Positions 1 to 11,399 are shown, numbered from the stretch's first letter. The stretch is DNA of 64,000 bases from Vitellaria paradoxa (GCA_019916065.1 CM034238.1:25965246-26029245); one strand, 5' to 3'. Notes: generated by a model from the sequence alone, not told the origin. A program made the numbers and translations.

Positions 1-1
1 T

Positions 2-1147
2 CCTCCGGGCTCCTCTGTTCCGTCTTCTCATGTTTGCAAGCTTCGTCGAGCACTATATGGGCTGAAACAGGCTCCTCGTGCCTGGTTTGCGAAGTTTAGC
101 TCTACTATTCGTGAGCTTGGATTTATCCCCAGTTCATATGACTCTGCTTTGTTTATCCGCACCACTACAGCTGGATCTGTTCTTCTTCTCCTTTATGTAG
201 ACGATATGATTATTACTGGAGATGACAGTGTTGGCATTTCTCATCTCAAACAATTTCTTAGTCGACAGTTTGAGATGAAGGATTTGGGGTTTCTCAATTA
301 CTTTCTGGGCTTGGAGATCTCCCGAGATTCTTCTGGTTACTTTCTCTCTCAAGCTAAGTATGCTTCTGATCTCTTGACACGGGCTGGTATTTCTGACTGC
401 AAGACTGCTACTACTCCGATTGATCCACAGCTCCGTCTTACTCCTCTTGATGGTGCACCATTATCTGATGCGACTTTATATCGTCAACTTGTTGGTAGTC
501 TTATTTATCTTACGGTCACTCGCCCTGACATTGCTTATGCTGTTCATATTGTTAGTCAATTCATGGCTGCTCCACGTTCTCATCATTTTACTGCTTTGCT
601 GCGCATTCTCCGATATATCAAAGGCACTATGTTTCATGGTCTTCATTACTCAGCCCAGTCCTCACTTGAATTACATGCTTTTTCTGATGCCGACTGGGCT
701 GGTGATCCTACTGATCGTCGTTCTACGACAGGGTTCTGTTTCTTTCTAGGGACTTCTCTCATAGCCTGGCGTAGCAAGAAACAAACTCTCACTGCCCGTT
801 CTAGTACTGAAGCTGAGTACCGTGCTCTCGCCGATACCACTCAAGAGCTCCTTTGGCTTAGATGGCTTCTTACTGATATGGGTGTCACTCATTCTACAGG
901 CACTATATTATATTGTGACAATCAAAGTGCTATTCAGATTGCTCACAATGATGTTTTTCATGATCGCACTAAATACATTGAAATAGATTGTCACTTTATT
1001 CGTCAACATGTCAGAAGTGGCATCGTTCGTCTCATTTCTGTATCCTCAGCAAATCAAACTGCCGATCTTTTCACGAAGGCTCATCCTCCTGGTCGTTTCT
1101 TCGAGTTAATCTCCAAACTCAAGCTGCTTCCTGCGTTGCCACCTTGA
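2..1147 (+). CDS. Ty1/copia polyprotein, C-terminal part (RT and RNase H), cut by window edge
   Basis: An open frame of 381 codons runs from base 2 to the TGA at 1145-1147, so the upstream part (gag, protease, integrase, early RT) lies outside the window. It reads through LYGLKQAPRAW (about 51-83) and the RT catalytic box YVDDM (194-208). It then shows the copia connection motif GSLIYLTVTRPDIAYAV and the RNase H blocks SDADWAGDPTDRRSTTGF, LYCDNQSAIQIAHN and ADLFTKA. Order and motifs are those of Ty1/copia reverse transcriptase and RNase H, which copy the element RNA into DNA. No stop or frameshift interrupts this part, unlike the other copia copies in the window, so it is either young or under less decay. 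A polypurine tract and the 3' LTR follow directly. The family call is safe; the lineage is not assigned. Confidence 0.93.
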   Translation, partial: PPGSSVPSSHVCKLRRALYGLKQAPRAWFAKFSSTIRELGFIPSSYDSALFIRTTTAGSVLLLLYVDDMIITGDDSVGISHLKQFLSRQFEMKDLGFLNYFLGLEISRDSSGYFLSQAKYASDLLTRAGISDCKTATTPIDPQLRLTPLDGAPLSDATLYRQLVGSLIYLTVTRPDIAYAVHIVSQFMAAPRSHHFTALLRILRYIKGTMFHGLHYSAQSSLELHAFSDADWAGDPTDRRSTTGFCFFLGTSLIAWRSKKQTLTARSSTEAEYRALADTTQELLWLRWLLTDMGVTHSTGTILYCDNQSAIQIAHNDVFHDRTKYIEIDCHFIRQHVRSGIVRLISVSSANQTADLFTKAHPPGRFFELISKLKLLPALPP

Positions 1148-1159
1148 ATTTGAGGGGGG

Positions 1160-1420
1160 TGTTAGATTTAGTAATGTATAATCGTGTATAATTAGTATTC
1201 TTTATTTTATGCCTTTCCTTATTTTATGCCTTTCCTTATATCATAATTAGGAATATTATTCCATTCCTTATTTTGTATATCCAATCATAATTAGGATTAC
1301 TATCTCCTATCAGGATTAGGATTATTGTCCTCTTATATAAAGGACCTTGTAGTCTTGTATTCTCACACACAGAAATAAATATTAATACATAATTCTTTAC
1401 TTCTTCTTTTATTCTTATCA
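1160..1420 (+). repeat. 3' LTR of the copia element ending at the left edge
   Basis: A purine tract (TGAGGGGGG, 1151-1159) sits 4 bases after the RNase H stop and is followed by TGTTAGATTTAG, a typical copia LTR start. The LTR seems to end at TTATCA (1420), just before a TA microsatellite, for a length of about 261 bp. It holds a TATATAA box at 1334-1340 and a short tandem duplication of TTTATTTTATGCC near 1200-1240. The other LTR is outside the window, so the 3' boundary and the target duplication cannot be confirmed. Confidence 0.75.
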
Positions 1421-2180
1421 CTATATATATATATATATATATTTATGCAGAAAAACAGAAGGGAAAGAAAAAAAAAAGATATGTGCGCATATATCTTTAT
1501 ATACATGGACGCATGATCAAGATCTAAATATCTGTGAATAAATACTGGCTTATGTAGAAGAAAGGTTATAACATGATGAAACGTAGCCAAAACACACGCA
1601 AAATTATCGTGGTGGAGGAGCAAGACATGCATTCACCTTTATTCCCCCCCTCAAGAGAAGGCCTTGGGAGAAGAGAGAACAGTTGTAGCACAATTTCTAG
1701 ATTGAGAATTAACAAAGGAAAAGGAGAAGAATTGCCTTCAACGAGCAAAGAAAAATCTTGCCAGACGTGAAAGAACACTCGCAGCGGTATAAATTTATAG
1801 ATGATAAGAAAACAGATCAATCATAATGCAATGCAACAGCAGGTGGGGAGAATTACACGTGGGTCTACACCCACCAGTCAACAGTTGGTGGGCATTTAAG
1901 GCAAAGAGAGAAGAGGGATTGGGATAAGAACAAGAGAGAAACAATGCTGATTTTAGGTAGGTAGAAAATTATTCTTACGTATTAAATTTGTAAATATATT
2001 TTTCATAGTTTAGTGGTGTAATTAATTTTTTAACAATATGTATCTTATGTTTTTTTAGAGATGTTCTCGTCACCACCACAAAAAAAAAAAAAAAACCTTG
2101 ATTAGGTTGCTGGAAAATCTTAGTCTAGCATTGAATTGGATTTCTTCAGTTTTCTATAGTTTCTTTTTGTTTTGTTTTGT

Positions 2181-2260
2181 TTTATTTTTTTGGCAAGGAA
2201 GTTTTGTTTTCCGTTGCAATTTTATTTTTTTGGCAAGGAAGTTTCGTTTTCCGTTGCATG
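2181..2260. repeat. 40-bp tandem duplication
   Basis: Two adjacent 40-base units (2181-2220 and 2221-2260) share TTTATTTTTTTGGCAAGGAA and the following GTTT(T/C)GTTTTCCGTTGCA. They differ at one internal base and at the last two positions, so the duplication is recent relative to the surrounding decay. Confidence 0.9.
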
Positions 2261-2684
2261 ACACCTTCATATCATTTCCAATACAGTTAAAACTTTTAGA
2301 TCGCGTCACGTAGGAAGTAAAAGTGTCGACATGAAACTGAAAGGGTGGACAGGATGTATAATATTTGATTTTAGTAGGTTTGACATCATTATGTAAAAAT
2401 AGTTCTTTGAAAGTTCGAGTTAGTATAAAAATTATAACAAAATAATTCTTAATTTTCCTATACTAATTACCTTATATTTTTGCATAACTCAGTCAAATTT
2501 ATAAATCTAAAATTAATGTTTATTTTAGTAAACAATATTTGTTCTGGTATTTCATTATTTAACGTTCAAAGTTACGTGAAATTTTGGTGTAACTTAAAAT
2601 ATATACATAAGGGGATGGGCCTCCGCAGCAATACTGAGATGGTATGTCACACCTTCCGACACTTTACGAGTGTCTTTGGTGTGC

Positions 2685-2716
2685 ATGCTCAAGGTGATAG
2701 AGAACACCTTGAGCAT
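2685..2716. repeat. Perfect 12-bp inverted repeat with 8-base loop
   Basis: ATGCTCAAGGTG (2685-2696) and CACCTTGAGCAT (2705-2716) are exact reverse complements separated by 8 bases. In RNA or single-stranded DNA this would form a stable hairpin. It lies in a GC-richer block with no identified gene, so its role is unknown; it may be an internal part of a decayed transposon. Confidence 0.85.
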
Positions 2717-4493
2717 CCCTTGGGTTATAGTTGACGAAGTGACATGCTAGAAATTATCGGTGGGCATGGTAGAGGGATCTTGGGCTTGATGTTGAGACAG
2801 TAAGGTGTGGATTGTTCGGAACGATTGGCTTGAGGTATAGACTAAGGCACCTGCCAAAATTATAATGCTCAAAATTCATGATTGTCCTTTTTTAGAATGG
2901 TTGGCTTATGACGTGAGCAAGCTTTGAGCTTCATTCAGAGTGTAGGTAGCTTGATAAATTGTTCAGCTTATCCATGTCATAAGTTGACCACTCCGAAAAG
3001 GTCAGTTCCAAGCATTGCATCTCTTGCAGGCGACTAGCAACAATGAGCGAAACTTTAGACCTTATATGTTATATTTATTAATATTATATACAAAATTATT
3101 CAATAGTATAGTGGAAAGAGTACATTTTATTTCTTAAAAAATATTTAGTTTTGATTCTTGTAAATTCTTTAAAAAATATTTAGTTTTCATAAAAAATATT
3201 TAATCTTAAGCTTAGCTTAATAAATTTAAATTTATATAAAACAAACAACAACTCAATATTTGTAGTTCAAATCAAAAGGTTAATAAATTAAATTAACTTC
3301 AAAAATTTTAAACTAAAGTTAAACAATATCGCACTCGCTCGACTTGTTTTGGGAGTATTTGGTTAACAAAAAAATTAATTAAAAATTATAATAAAAGTAA
3401 AAAAATGTGACAATATATAAAAAAATTTAATTAAAAAAATATTAAAATTAATTAAATTTAATAAATTTTAATAATTTTTAGTGCCATAGAACAGAATGTT
3501 AATTACAAGACATGACCCATGCTTAGGAAGTGTTATATATCCACTCAACGTGTGTTGCTCTTTTATTGGACAGAGAGGATATGGTGGCGAATTCGATCGA
3601 ATAATTAATTACCATGTCAATTTTTATTGCTTTTGGACTTTGTCTTTTATAATGAATGATTAACCGGATACAGTGACATGATACGATAGTCAGCGTTGGA
3701 TGATATGATTCCATTAATTTATTTATTAAAAAAAAACAAACAAACAAACACACGCATTGATACGAATATATTAAAGCGTGTGGGGTCTGCATCGGGTGAC
3801 AATTGAGGTTTGCTTTTTGTTTTTTTCTACTTTTGCCCCTTGTTTTGTTTTGTTTGTTTATTTATTTGTCCCTTGGTACGTGTTTTTGTTTTGTTCTGCT
3901 TAAGGCCTGAGTGGAGGGAGATGACATATTTTTATATTATTTTATATTTTACATATAATTATTTATTATTGATCATAGAATTAAATATATTGTTAGAATT
4001 GATAGTAAAATGTGAATATTTTGTTAATTTATGCTAATACGCTGATATGAAAGATATTTGTATAAAAGTGACGCGTGATTTTACAATAAGTTGACATGTA
4101 TTTTGAGTTTTTTTAAAAATATTTTCTTGTTCTTATTTTTATACTAAAAATTTAAGTGGTTATTAGCAATTCGATACGTATTTCGTTTTTTTTTTTTTTT
4201 TTGGCGTTTTGTTTTTAGTTTGCAAGATTGGCACATGTTGCATTTTTTATTTTTTGCAAGTCTATAATGGATCATTTTACTGTTGTGATGGACATTTAAG
4301 AATTACTAATTGTCTGACATGTGTGACATTTTTTATTTATGCATTTTATTATTTATTTGCAATACTGGCATATATCACGCTTTTTTTTGTTTTTTTAAGT
4401 TTATAGTGAATTATTTTGTTACAAATTAAGTATTTGAAATAATTTTTAAATGTTTAAACATTACATATTTGTTACATTACAAACTGTTTCACA

Positions 4494-4499
<6 letters not shown>

Positions 4500-4527
<28 letters not shown>
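4500..4527. repeat. TA dinucleotide microsatellite
   Basis: About 14 TA units in an AT-rich background. Similar TA tracts occur at 1422-1442 and 50440-50467. Confidence 0.9.
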
Positions 4528-4530
<3 letters not shown>

Positions 4531-4778
4531 TTATATATATAAAATTAAATATTACAAAATTTGCAGCAATGCGTTGGTTATTTTTCTAGTGTATATATAT
4601 TGCATAAGAATCCCATCCAACTCAATGCTCTTTTAGATCATTGAGGCTTGACTTAATTCGTCGATTTTTCTTAATTAAACTTTGTTGACCCTAAAAATGG
4701 ATAATCACTCCTAATTAGACTTTTATTATTTGTTAGATTTACATTTGTAATTCACAAATTAATACATGAAATATTGGA

Positions 4779-5345
4779 TGATGATGGTGAAATTTTATGG
4801 CCCCTGATCCAGATTCCTTAACGAGCGATCTGATTTGAATAGAGAAACTTGTTCGCTGTAGATATCGATGTGGTGCTTGCCAAAGATCCTCCAATGGTTA
4901 AGTTAGAGAATATCTAAGTAAATGGTCAAAAGGAACATACATGCAACAGAGATCTCCTTTATTATTTATAGGGATGATTTGTTAATTCAAAGATAAAAAC
5001 AAAGTAGGATTCTTCCTTGATTTGCCCCAACTTCCTTATTTAGATAAGGAAAATGTAAGATTTGTATTAATCCTGAGATTTCTTATTTAAGTTAATGATT
5101 CTGGATCAACAATTGTGGCATGGATTTGGGGATCATGATCCTGAGGATTTTATACACGCGCCCAAATCCAGCTCGACACCAAGTAGCTCATACTGTGGAG
5201 ATCAGCCTAACCAGCCTTGCCCCGGTAGCTTGGTAGGTAGGCTCGGGTGATCGGTTCGGTAGGTTAGTTTAGTCTCTTGGAATATTTTTATCATCACTGA
5301 GGGTATTTTCGTCATTTCAACTGACTTCAGGAATTTCCCTCATCA
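4779..5345 (-). repeat. 3' LTR of the Tat-like element
   Basis: On the + strand it begins TGATGATGGTGAAATTTT and ends TTTCCCTCATCA, so on the - strand it runs TGATGAGGG to CATCATCA with matching 5-bp termini. It pairs with 14631-15342 over its whole length. It is 567 bp and carries one copy of the 41-bp unit that is repeated four times in the other LTR. Confidence 0.9.
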
Positions 5346-5547
5346 GTTGCCCCCAATTCCCAAGGTCTCCTAACAAACTCAAGGGAATTTGACAGTTAAG
5401 TTATCTTCGAGCTACGCGCACATTAAATGCATGTCAATTGTAATAATTCCTCTACCATGCGACGCTACTATGCCTTTTCATCTCACCGTCACACCCATGC
5501 TATGCACTTAATATTTACGCATCTTTCAACCAACTCCGCCAATGCCT

Positions 5548-5557
5548 GCCACGTGGC
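5548..5557. promoter_or_regulatory. G-box palindrome, possible promoter of the antisense gene
   Basis: GCCACGTGGC is a perfect 10-bp palindrome containing the plant G-box CACGTG. A TATTTAT sequence lies about 35 bases downstream (5591-5597), and the antisense frame of the Tat element starts at 6058. This layout would suit a promoter reading the + strand inside a retrotransposon whose own genes read the - strand. The motifs are seen; promoter function is inferred. Confidence 0.35.
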
Positions 5558-6057
5558 CATATCTAGGTCATACGTTCAAAATTGCTCCTCTATTTATCGT
5601 GCCCTTCCCCTTCATTTTCACACTTTCCTATTTCTGTCTTTTTCGCCATTTTCGAGCTTTGTCCTCCAGAGTTCTTGCCTTGCTTCCCTGGTATGCTCTT
5701 TCTCTCACTTTGCTTTGTTCTTACTTCATCTTCCTTTTACGCCTTGGTTTTTTGCTTGTAGCCTCTTATGTTATCAACGAAAGAGGAAACTTTCTAATAC
5801 TATAAGGTTTATAGAAGACCCTTTCTTCCATAGATCTACTTGCACTATTTTGATTTTCGAACACTATCGCGGTAGGCTGCATGACCTAGTTACCTTAGAA
5901 CATATGGCCTCTCGCTGAAGATTGATACTTTCAGAATTAAGCGACGAATCCCCTTCTGATAACCTTCTCTAATGAGACCCGAGGCTCCCAGTTGTTCTTC
6001 TACTCGAGGCCTTGAATCCCTTAGGATAATCCCAACCCCCATCAAAAAGAAACCTCT

Positions 6058-8050
6058 ATGTCAGGTAGGGAAAGTCTCGACCTTGACTGTGCCGTGATCC
6101 ATTCGTTGATTAACAAGACCAAACTGAAGAAAATCTTGAAGACCTATCAATCTCCAAAGCATCTTTCTTACCAATGGCCTGCCCCTAATGACTCGGCTTG
6201 CTATCCCTTGATGCCTGGGATTGTTACGATTTATGAAGCCGCCCTATCTAGCAAACTTTGGTTCCTATTAGTGCGCCCCATCAAGGAAGTGTTAGCTCGA
6301 CTTGGCCTAAACCCAGTCTAGCTTATGCCGAACAGCTAGAAGATACTAGTCGGTCGTGCTATTATATAGAAGGCCACCACGGGAAAACAAATCACAGCAG
6401 ATGAGTTTTTGTATTGCTACTGGATGGTTGAGTCTGGCCAGGGTTGGTATTATTTTTCAACTCGGGTAAAGGAATTCAATCTGGTCGAAGGCTTCTCTCA
6501 TCTATCAAACACTAGAAGGAAAACTTCTTTTTCATGTATGGGGATGGCTGGGAATTTTGTCCTCAGGAGATCGAGAAGGATAAGTTGATCTAGTGCCCCT
6601 TGGCCTACAATCGGGCAAGCAAAGAGGGTATGTTGCTTTTTTAAGTCAAATTCCAACCCGATTATATTCCTTTAGTTGACTTTGTCTTAATCTTCTGTCA
6701 CTACCTTGTCCAACCAAAGCTCAACCCCAATTGTCTGATGCTCAGCTCGAGAGGATTCTGCTCGCCCAAACCTACCCCGACCATTATTACAGCCTTTTGG
6801 TGACAACAGAGAGTCTAGCTAAGCACATGCTTGGTCCTGAACCAAGCCTAAAAGCCCTAGAGATTGAACGTCAGAGGAGCGAGTTCTTTTATGATTTTAC
6901 TTTCTATTTTCTTTTGCATTACTAATTCTTTTTTGTATAATTGCAGATTCCAACATCGCAGCTATCGATTTTCCCCTGTCCTCAGACGACATGAAATTTA
7001 ACAAGGAGAAATACAAAGAGTCGGCTAAGAGGTCATTGGGGTCAAAGCTGAGGCCCACCATGAGGATCAAGATAGTGAGCTCTGAGCCCTCAAAGGAGAA
7101 ACTCCCCCAACTGACCCTTCAGACCAGTTGACACTTACAACTCTCGTTCAAGAGCAATCTCCTAATGTCCATTCTCCTGGTTCTTTGGCTGTGCTAAGCG
7201 CCGCTCTAGCGGATAACCCCCCTAAGACCAAGTCAAAACGAAAGCTGCCCCTTCATCCTCTGAACCAACTAAGCCGTCCAATCTCGTGGATAATCCAGCC
7301 TTAGTCATCAAGCAAATGGAAGACATCGTCACCCCTGCCAATTTGGCCCGAGCCTATAAGATATCGACCATTAGATTGGCCAAAAATATCGCCCATGACC
7401 TCACTAAGATACAGCTTCTCGACCTCTGTCCATTAAGTATGTAACTAAGTGCTTGCCTTAAAAGTGTAGCTTTTTCAAACTTTTAGGTCATGCTTTGGTC
7501 AGCTTAGCTTGGGACTCGGTATCTTAGCTCGAATTGTAACTTCCTTTAAGAAACCAGAAAGAACAAGCATCTCCTTACTCGGATTTCTACCTCAGAGGAG
7601 GAGATAAGGAACGCTCCTGCCGAGGTTCAAGTAGCCAATTTAGAGTGGGACCAGGCCTTTGCAGCCAGGGATGAGGCTCTCCAGAGTCTAGCAACTTTTC
7701 TTCGGCCTTGGTTGCTGAAACAAAATTCAAAGATCTGGCCAATCAGAGGGCTAATGAACTAGTAAAGTAGCTGGAGGCACTTAAAGGCCAAATCAAGGAG
7801 TAGAAGGACAAAACCATCGAGGACTTAAAAGAGAGTAACCAAGCTCAAGAATGGCTGGCTGAGGCCTTTTAGGATGGATTCGAAGATGCTAAAGCTGAAG
7901 TCCTGAAGCTCCATCCCGAGTTCAATCTTTCTGAAATGATATTCATTCGGGAAGCTATTGCTAGAACTCTGCTCAGTAAGAGAGCTGAGAAAGGTCAAGG
8001 TGTCGGGGATGAGGCTAGTTCTGAGCAGTTCCAGGTAGGCTAAGAAGCCA
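6058..8050 (+). pseudogene. Antisense gene inside the Tat-like element (gypsy-type transposon protein, Transposase_28-like)
   Basis: Read on the + strand, opposite to gag-pol, an ATG at 6058 opens MSGRESLDLDC. It continues through PLMPGIVTIYEAALSS and VLARLGLNPVQLMP, then, after stops, KILVGRAII, ADEFLYCYWM and GWYYFSTRVKEF. This order of short blocks resembles the plant family called putative gypsy-type transposon (Transposase_28), known as an extra gene of some Tat-group elements. Further down, 6731-6925 stays open, and a stretch at about 7610-8040 reads as charged, coiled-coil-like sequence (VANLEWDQAFAARDEALQ). Stops at about 6319, 6340 and 6364 and several frameshifts show it is dead. 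A splice-like TTGCAG at about 6941-6946 suggests the ancestral gene had an intron. The function of this family is unknown. The family match is from memory of its motifs and is moderately certain. Confidence 0.6.
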
Positions 8051-8519
8051 ACTACCAGGACTGATGTTCACTTTTTGTTTTCCACTTTCTTTTTTAGACT
8101 TTGAACCTTCATTTTATAAACTTTATTGGCCATCTAGCCTCTTGATTGTAATTGAATCAATTAACGTTATGATGTTGCTTTATTTACTGTGTCATATGTC
8201 TTCTTATAAGCTGCGACTTTTTTTAGCTTTTCATATAATATATAAGTGAGTATGAATCATTGAAATAAATAAGGTGCATGAGCTTGATTAAAGTTTAGTC
8301 ATCCCACTTACCAAACTACCTTACTCGAGCCCCTTAAGTCCAAAGGAAGTGATAAGTTATATGCAACCAAAAACTTGTTTTTATATATGAGCAGTTGTTT
8401 GCTCCTTTCATTTCTTTCGAGCTTTAGCTGGTTCCCTATTTGATCTCAATTATTGCCCTCATTTGAGCTATTGATATATCCCTTTGCTTTTCTAACGGGA
8501 ATTCTTTCCTTCGTCAGTC

Positions 8520-9115
8520 TGTTGATTTTAGCCGACCGAACTATCGACCTGTCCCTTAGGTTCTAGCAGATAGTTTTCCTCTATCGGTCGGCCACTCTTA
8601 GGCTCTTGGCCTAATGGATAGTTTTTCTTCATTGCTTGACTGCTCTCGGACCGACCAATCAGTCAACTTGTCCTTTAGGTTCTTTGAACCTAGCGAGCAA
8701 TTTTCCTTTATCACTCGATCGCTCTCGAACTAACCGAGATACGACCTGTCCCTTAAGCTCTCTTGGCCTAGTAGAAAGTTTTCTTCTGTCAGTCAACCAC
8801 TCTTCGACCGATTGATTTGTTGACCTGTCCCATAGGCTATTTTGCTTAGCGAGCAGTTTTCCTCTGTCGGTCAGTCGATTTGTCCCTTTCGGACCGACCG
8901 AGCTGTTGACTTGTCCCTTAGGCTCTCTTGGCATAGCAGGTAGCGTTCCTCCATCAATCGGTCGCTCCTGGATCGACCGAGCTGCTAACCTACTCTTTAG
9001 GCTCTCTTGGCCTAGTAGACAGTTTTCTCTATCAGTTTGTTGCACTCAGACCAACAGAGCTGTTGACTTATCCCTTAGGCTCTCTTGGCCTAGCAGATAG
9101 GTTTCTTTCAGTTAG
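8520..9115. repeat. About 79-bp tandem array, eight degenerate units
   Basis: The landmark CCTTAGGCTCTCTTGGCCTA recurs, with changes, near 8553, 8597, 8671, 8750, 8830, 8914, 8993 and 9071. After one short first step the spacing is 76-84 bases. Each unit also contains an AGTTTTCCTCTATCGGTCGG-like block and a CGGACCGACCGAGCTGTTGA-like block. Units differ from each other at many positions, so the array is old. It sits between the end of integrase and the antisense gene of the Tat-like element. Confidence 0.88.
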
Positions 9116-9309
9116 TCATCCTTTGGGTTATCTAATTCGTCCATGTCAGCCTACCATATCAGATAAGACAACAACATATGTCGAAAAATGTTTTGAGAGA
9201 CAACTTCATTAAATATTTAAAAACTACAATTTCAATCGTAAAAAGAAAAGAGTTTATAATTGTTTTTAGGCATAATAAAACTTTAGATGCTTCCTATTCC
9301 ACGGGTGAG

Positions 9310-10530
9310 GTAGAGATCTTCCATTGGAGTTTGTGAGCTAATAGGTTCATTTCCTTGTATAGAGGCCACAATCTAGGGCCTTTCCCAGTTCGGACCCAAC
9401 TTTTTTTTCCGAGCATCTCTTGTTGGCTGGTTTACTTTCTTGAGAACCAAATCTCTGACATTAAAGTTACTGGGCTTGACCCTCCTACTGTGGTACTACT
9501 TCATTCTCTGTTGGTAGGCAGCTATTCGAATAGCAGCTTGCAGCTATTTTTCCTTCCAGTAGGTCTAAATCAACCTTTAACGCTTCCTCATTTGCTTCTT
9601 GACTGTAAAGCTCAACCCTTGGGTTGGGTAACCCAATTTTGATCGGTTTCACAGCCTCTGTGCCAAAGGTCAAAGCGAATGAGGTATGCTAGTAAGGGTC
9701 CGTTCGGTCATCTCATAAGCCCAAAATATACTCGGTAACTCTTCTACCCATAGCCCCTCCGCTTTTTCAAGTATGGTCTTATTAATATTCAAAAGAGATC
9801 TATTGGTGATTAATATTAAGCTGTTCGCATAGTTCATTGAACAAACACCCTTTAAACTACTTCCCATTGTCAATTACCACCACATTTGAAATACCAAACC
9901 TAGAAATGATCCCTTACCATAAGAGTTTTTGCATATTTTGCTCTGTTATGCTTGGCTGAGCCTTAGCTTCAGCCCATTTTGTAAAATAATCAATAGCTAT
10001 AACAATAAATTTTCTTTATCCTTTACCTAAGGAGAAGGAACCAACAATGTCAATCCCTATTGGGCAAAGGACCAAAGGCTCTAGATCGGAGTCAATTCTT
10101 GAGTTGACGTTCTCGGGATATTTGCAAACCTCTGACATTTATCACACTTTTTTACTAAACTTTAGGCATAATTTTCAATGGTCAGCTAGTAATATGCGGC
10201 TCACAAGACTTTCTTGGCCAACTTTTTCCAACCTAAGTGATTACCACAAATCCCTTCATGAATTTCTCCTAGGATATAGTTCGCCTCTTCCTTGTTGTCA
10301 CAGCGAAGTAATGGCATAGTATGACATTTTTTTGTAAAGAACACCATTTAGCAATGCATACTTCGTAGCTTGGTATTTGATTGTCTTTTGTTCATTCTGG
10401 TCATCATGAAGATTCCCTATTTCTAGGTAATCTTTAATTGGTTTTGCCCACGCGGCTTTAACCTTAATTTGCTGTACCTCAGCCGGTCGGATGCTCAGAG
10501 AATTGAGAACGTCCATTGACACATCTGAGT
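9310..10530 (-). pseudogene. Integrase region of the Tat-like element
   Basis: On the - strand the frames read, in order: IKDYLEIGNLHDDQN and ALLNGVLYKKMS, the stretch before the zinc-binding part (about 10330-10520). Next come a core remnant with VVVIDNGK and KAEGLWVEELPSIFWAYEMT (about 9700-9900), and FGTEAVKPIKIGLPNPRVEL with NEEALKVDLDLLE (about 9530-9670). Last is LGPNWERP (about 9370-9400), the GPxWxGPY-like C-terminal motif. Integrase inserts the element DNA into the host genome. Stops and frameshifts separate all blocks, so no full protein can be made. Confidence 0.85.
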
Positions 10531-10559
10531 CCCCTTCCCTCGAAAAAGCTATCCTAGCC

Positions 10560-11370
10560 GGTCAATCAGTCTATTTATTGTGCTATCTAGAGACCCTCTC
10601 TAGTGTTATTTTAGAAAATTTTTTGGTTAGGTCCTTTGCCATTTGACAATATTCCACCATAGTATCTCATTTAGTCTCATAGTCTCTCTACCTGCTTTAC
10701 CATCAGTTGGGAGTCACTCCATACAACAATCTCATTTGTCGCCATTCTCTGGGTAATCCGAAGGTCGGCTATCAGGGTCTCATATTCCACCTCATTATTG
10801 GAAACAGGAAATCAAAGCATAAAGTGTATTTAATTTTATGACCCTCGAGGGAAACCAACATTATACCAGCCTCACTTGCCTCCTGCATTGATAAGCCATC
10901 TACATTTAAGAGCCATACGTGCTCAAGAGTATCTTCCTTAGAAGAAGCCTCAGGGGTAGCTATGAACTCTCCAATAAAGTCAACCACTGCTTGTCTCTTA
11001 ATTACCAATCATAGCTTGTATTGTATATTGAACTGATTGAACTCAACCGACCATTTAACCAGCCTTCTTGAGGTCTCTAGCTTATGAAAGATATTCTTTA
11101 AGGGTTGGTCAGTTAAGACCACAACAGTATAGGCTTGAAAGTATGCCCTAAGCCTCTGAGCTGTTGTTACCAATGCAAAAGTAAGCAATTCCATCCTCAT
11201 GTATCGTTCTTCTGCCCCCCTAAGCGCTTAGCTGGTGTAATATACCAGTTTTTGAATGCTGTCTTCCTCCTTTACCAATGTTGAGCTATAGCTGATACTG
11301 CCAGATAGATGTAAAGTTCCTCTCCAGTTACGGTCTTACTAAGTAAAGGGACCACTCCCAGATAATGTTT
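10560..11370 (-). pseudogene. RNase H regions of the Tat-like element
   Basis: The upstream part (11009-11200) reads AQRLRAYFQAYTVVVLTDQP, LKNIFHKLETSRRLVKWSVE and FNQFNIQYKL, the normal gypsy RNase H connection. The downstream part (10772-11008) reads VVDFIGEFIATPE, then EHVWLLNVDGLSMQEASEAG and IMLVSLEGHKIKYTL. That resembles the second, archaeal-type RNase H kept only in the Tat group, where the usual start is VDGSSN. This supports the lineage call. RNase H removes RNA from the RNA-DNA hybrid during copying. Both parts are broken by stops. Confidence 0.8.
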
Positions 11371-11399
11371 TAGCTACTGAAAGGCGTCTCCGCACTCAG

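Larger units (their letters stand above)
1421..4778. other. AT-rich intergenic stretch without a recognisable gene
   Basis: No reading frame here resembles a known protein family. It holds a TA microsatellite (1422-1442), a G-box CACGTG at 1856-1861, a 40-bp tandem duplication (2181-2260), a somewhat GC-richer block at about 2600-3050 with a perfect 12-bp inverted repeat, a 16-base poly-T at about 4186-4202, and a TA microsatellite at 4500-4527. The GC-richer block may be a remnant of an unidentified mobile element; nothing in it can be named. Confidence 0.6.

Noticed and set aside
1640..1930. A possible promoter region with a G-box (1856) and the inverted repeat CCCACCA/TGGTGGG (1870-1892)
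   Set aside because: No gene follows within reach, so promoter function cannot be supported.
5427..5918. A 163-codon open frame on the + strand
   Set aside because: It lies between the 3' LTR and the antisense gene of the Tat-like element, is rich in Ser, Phe, Leu and His, and resembles no family. It overlaps the candidate antisense promoter and is probably chance.
8659..9100. Open frames of 128 (- strand) and 64 (+ strand) codons in the tandem array
   Set aside because: They arise because the 79-bp repeats happen to lack stops; the encoded sequence is only the repeat translated.
8520..9115. CRISPR-like array
   Set aside because: The repeats are adjacent tandem units with divergent sequence, there are no unique spacers of fixed size, and the DNA is plant nuclear.
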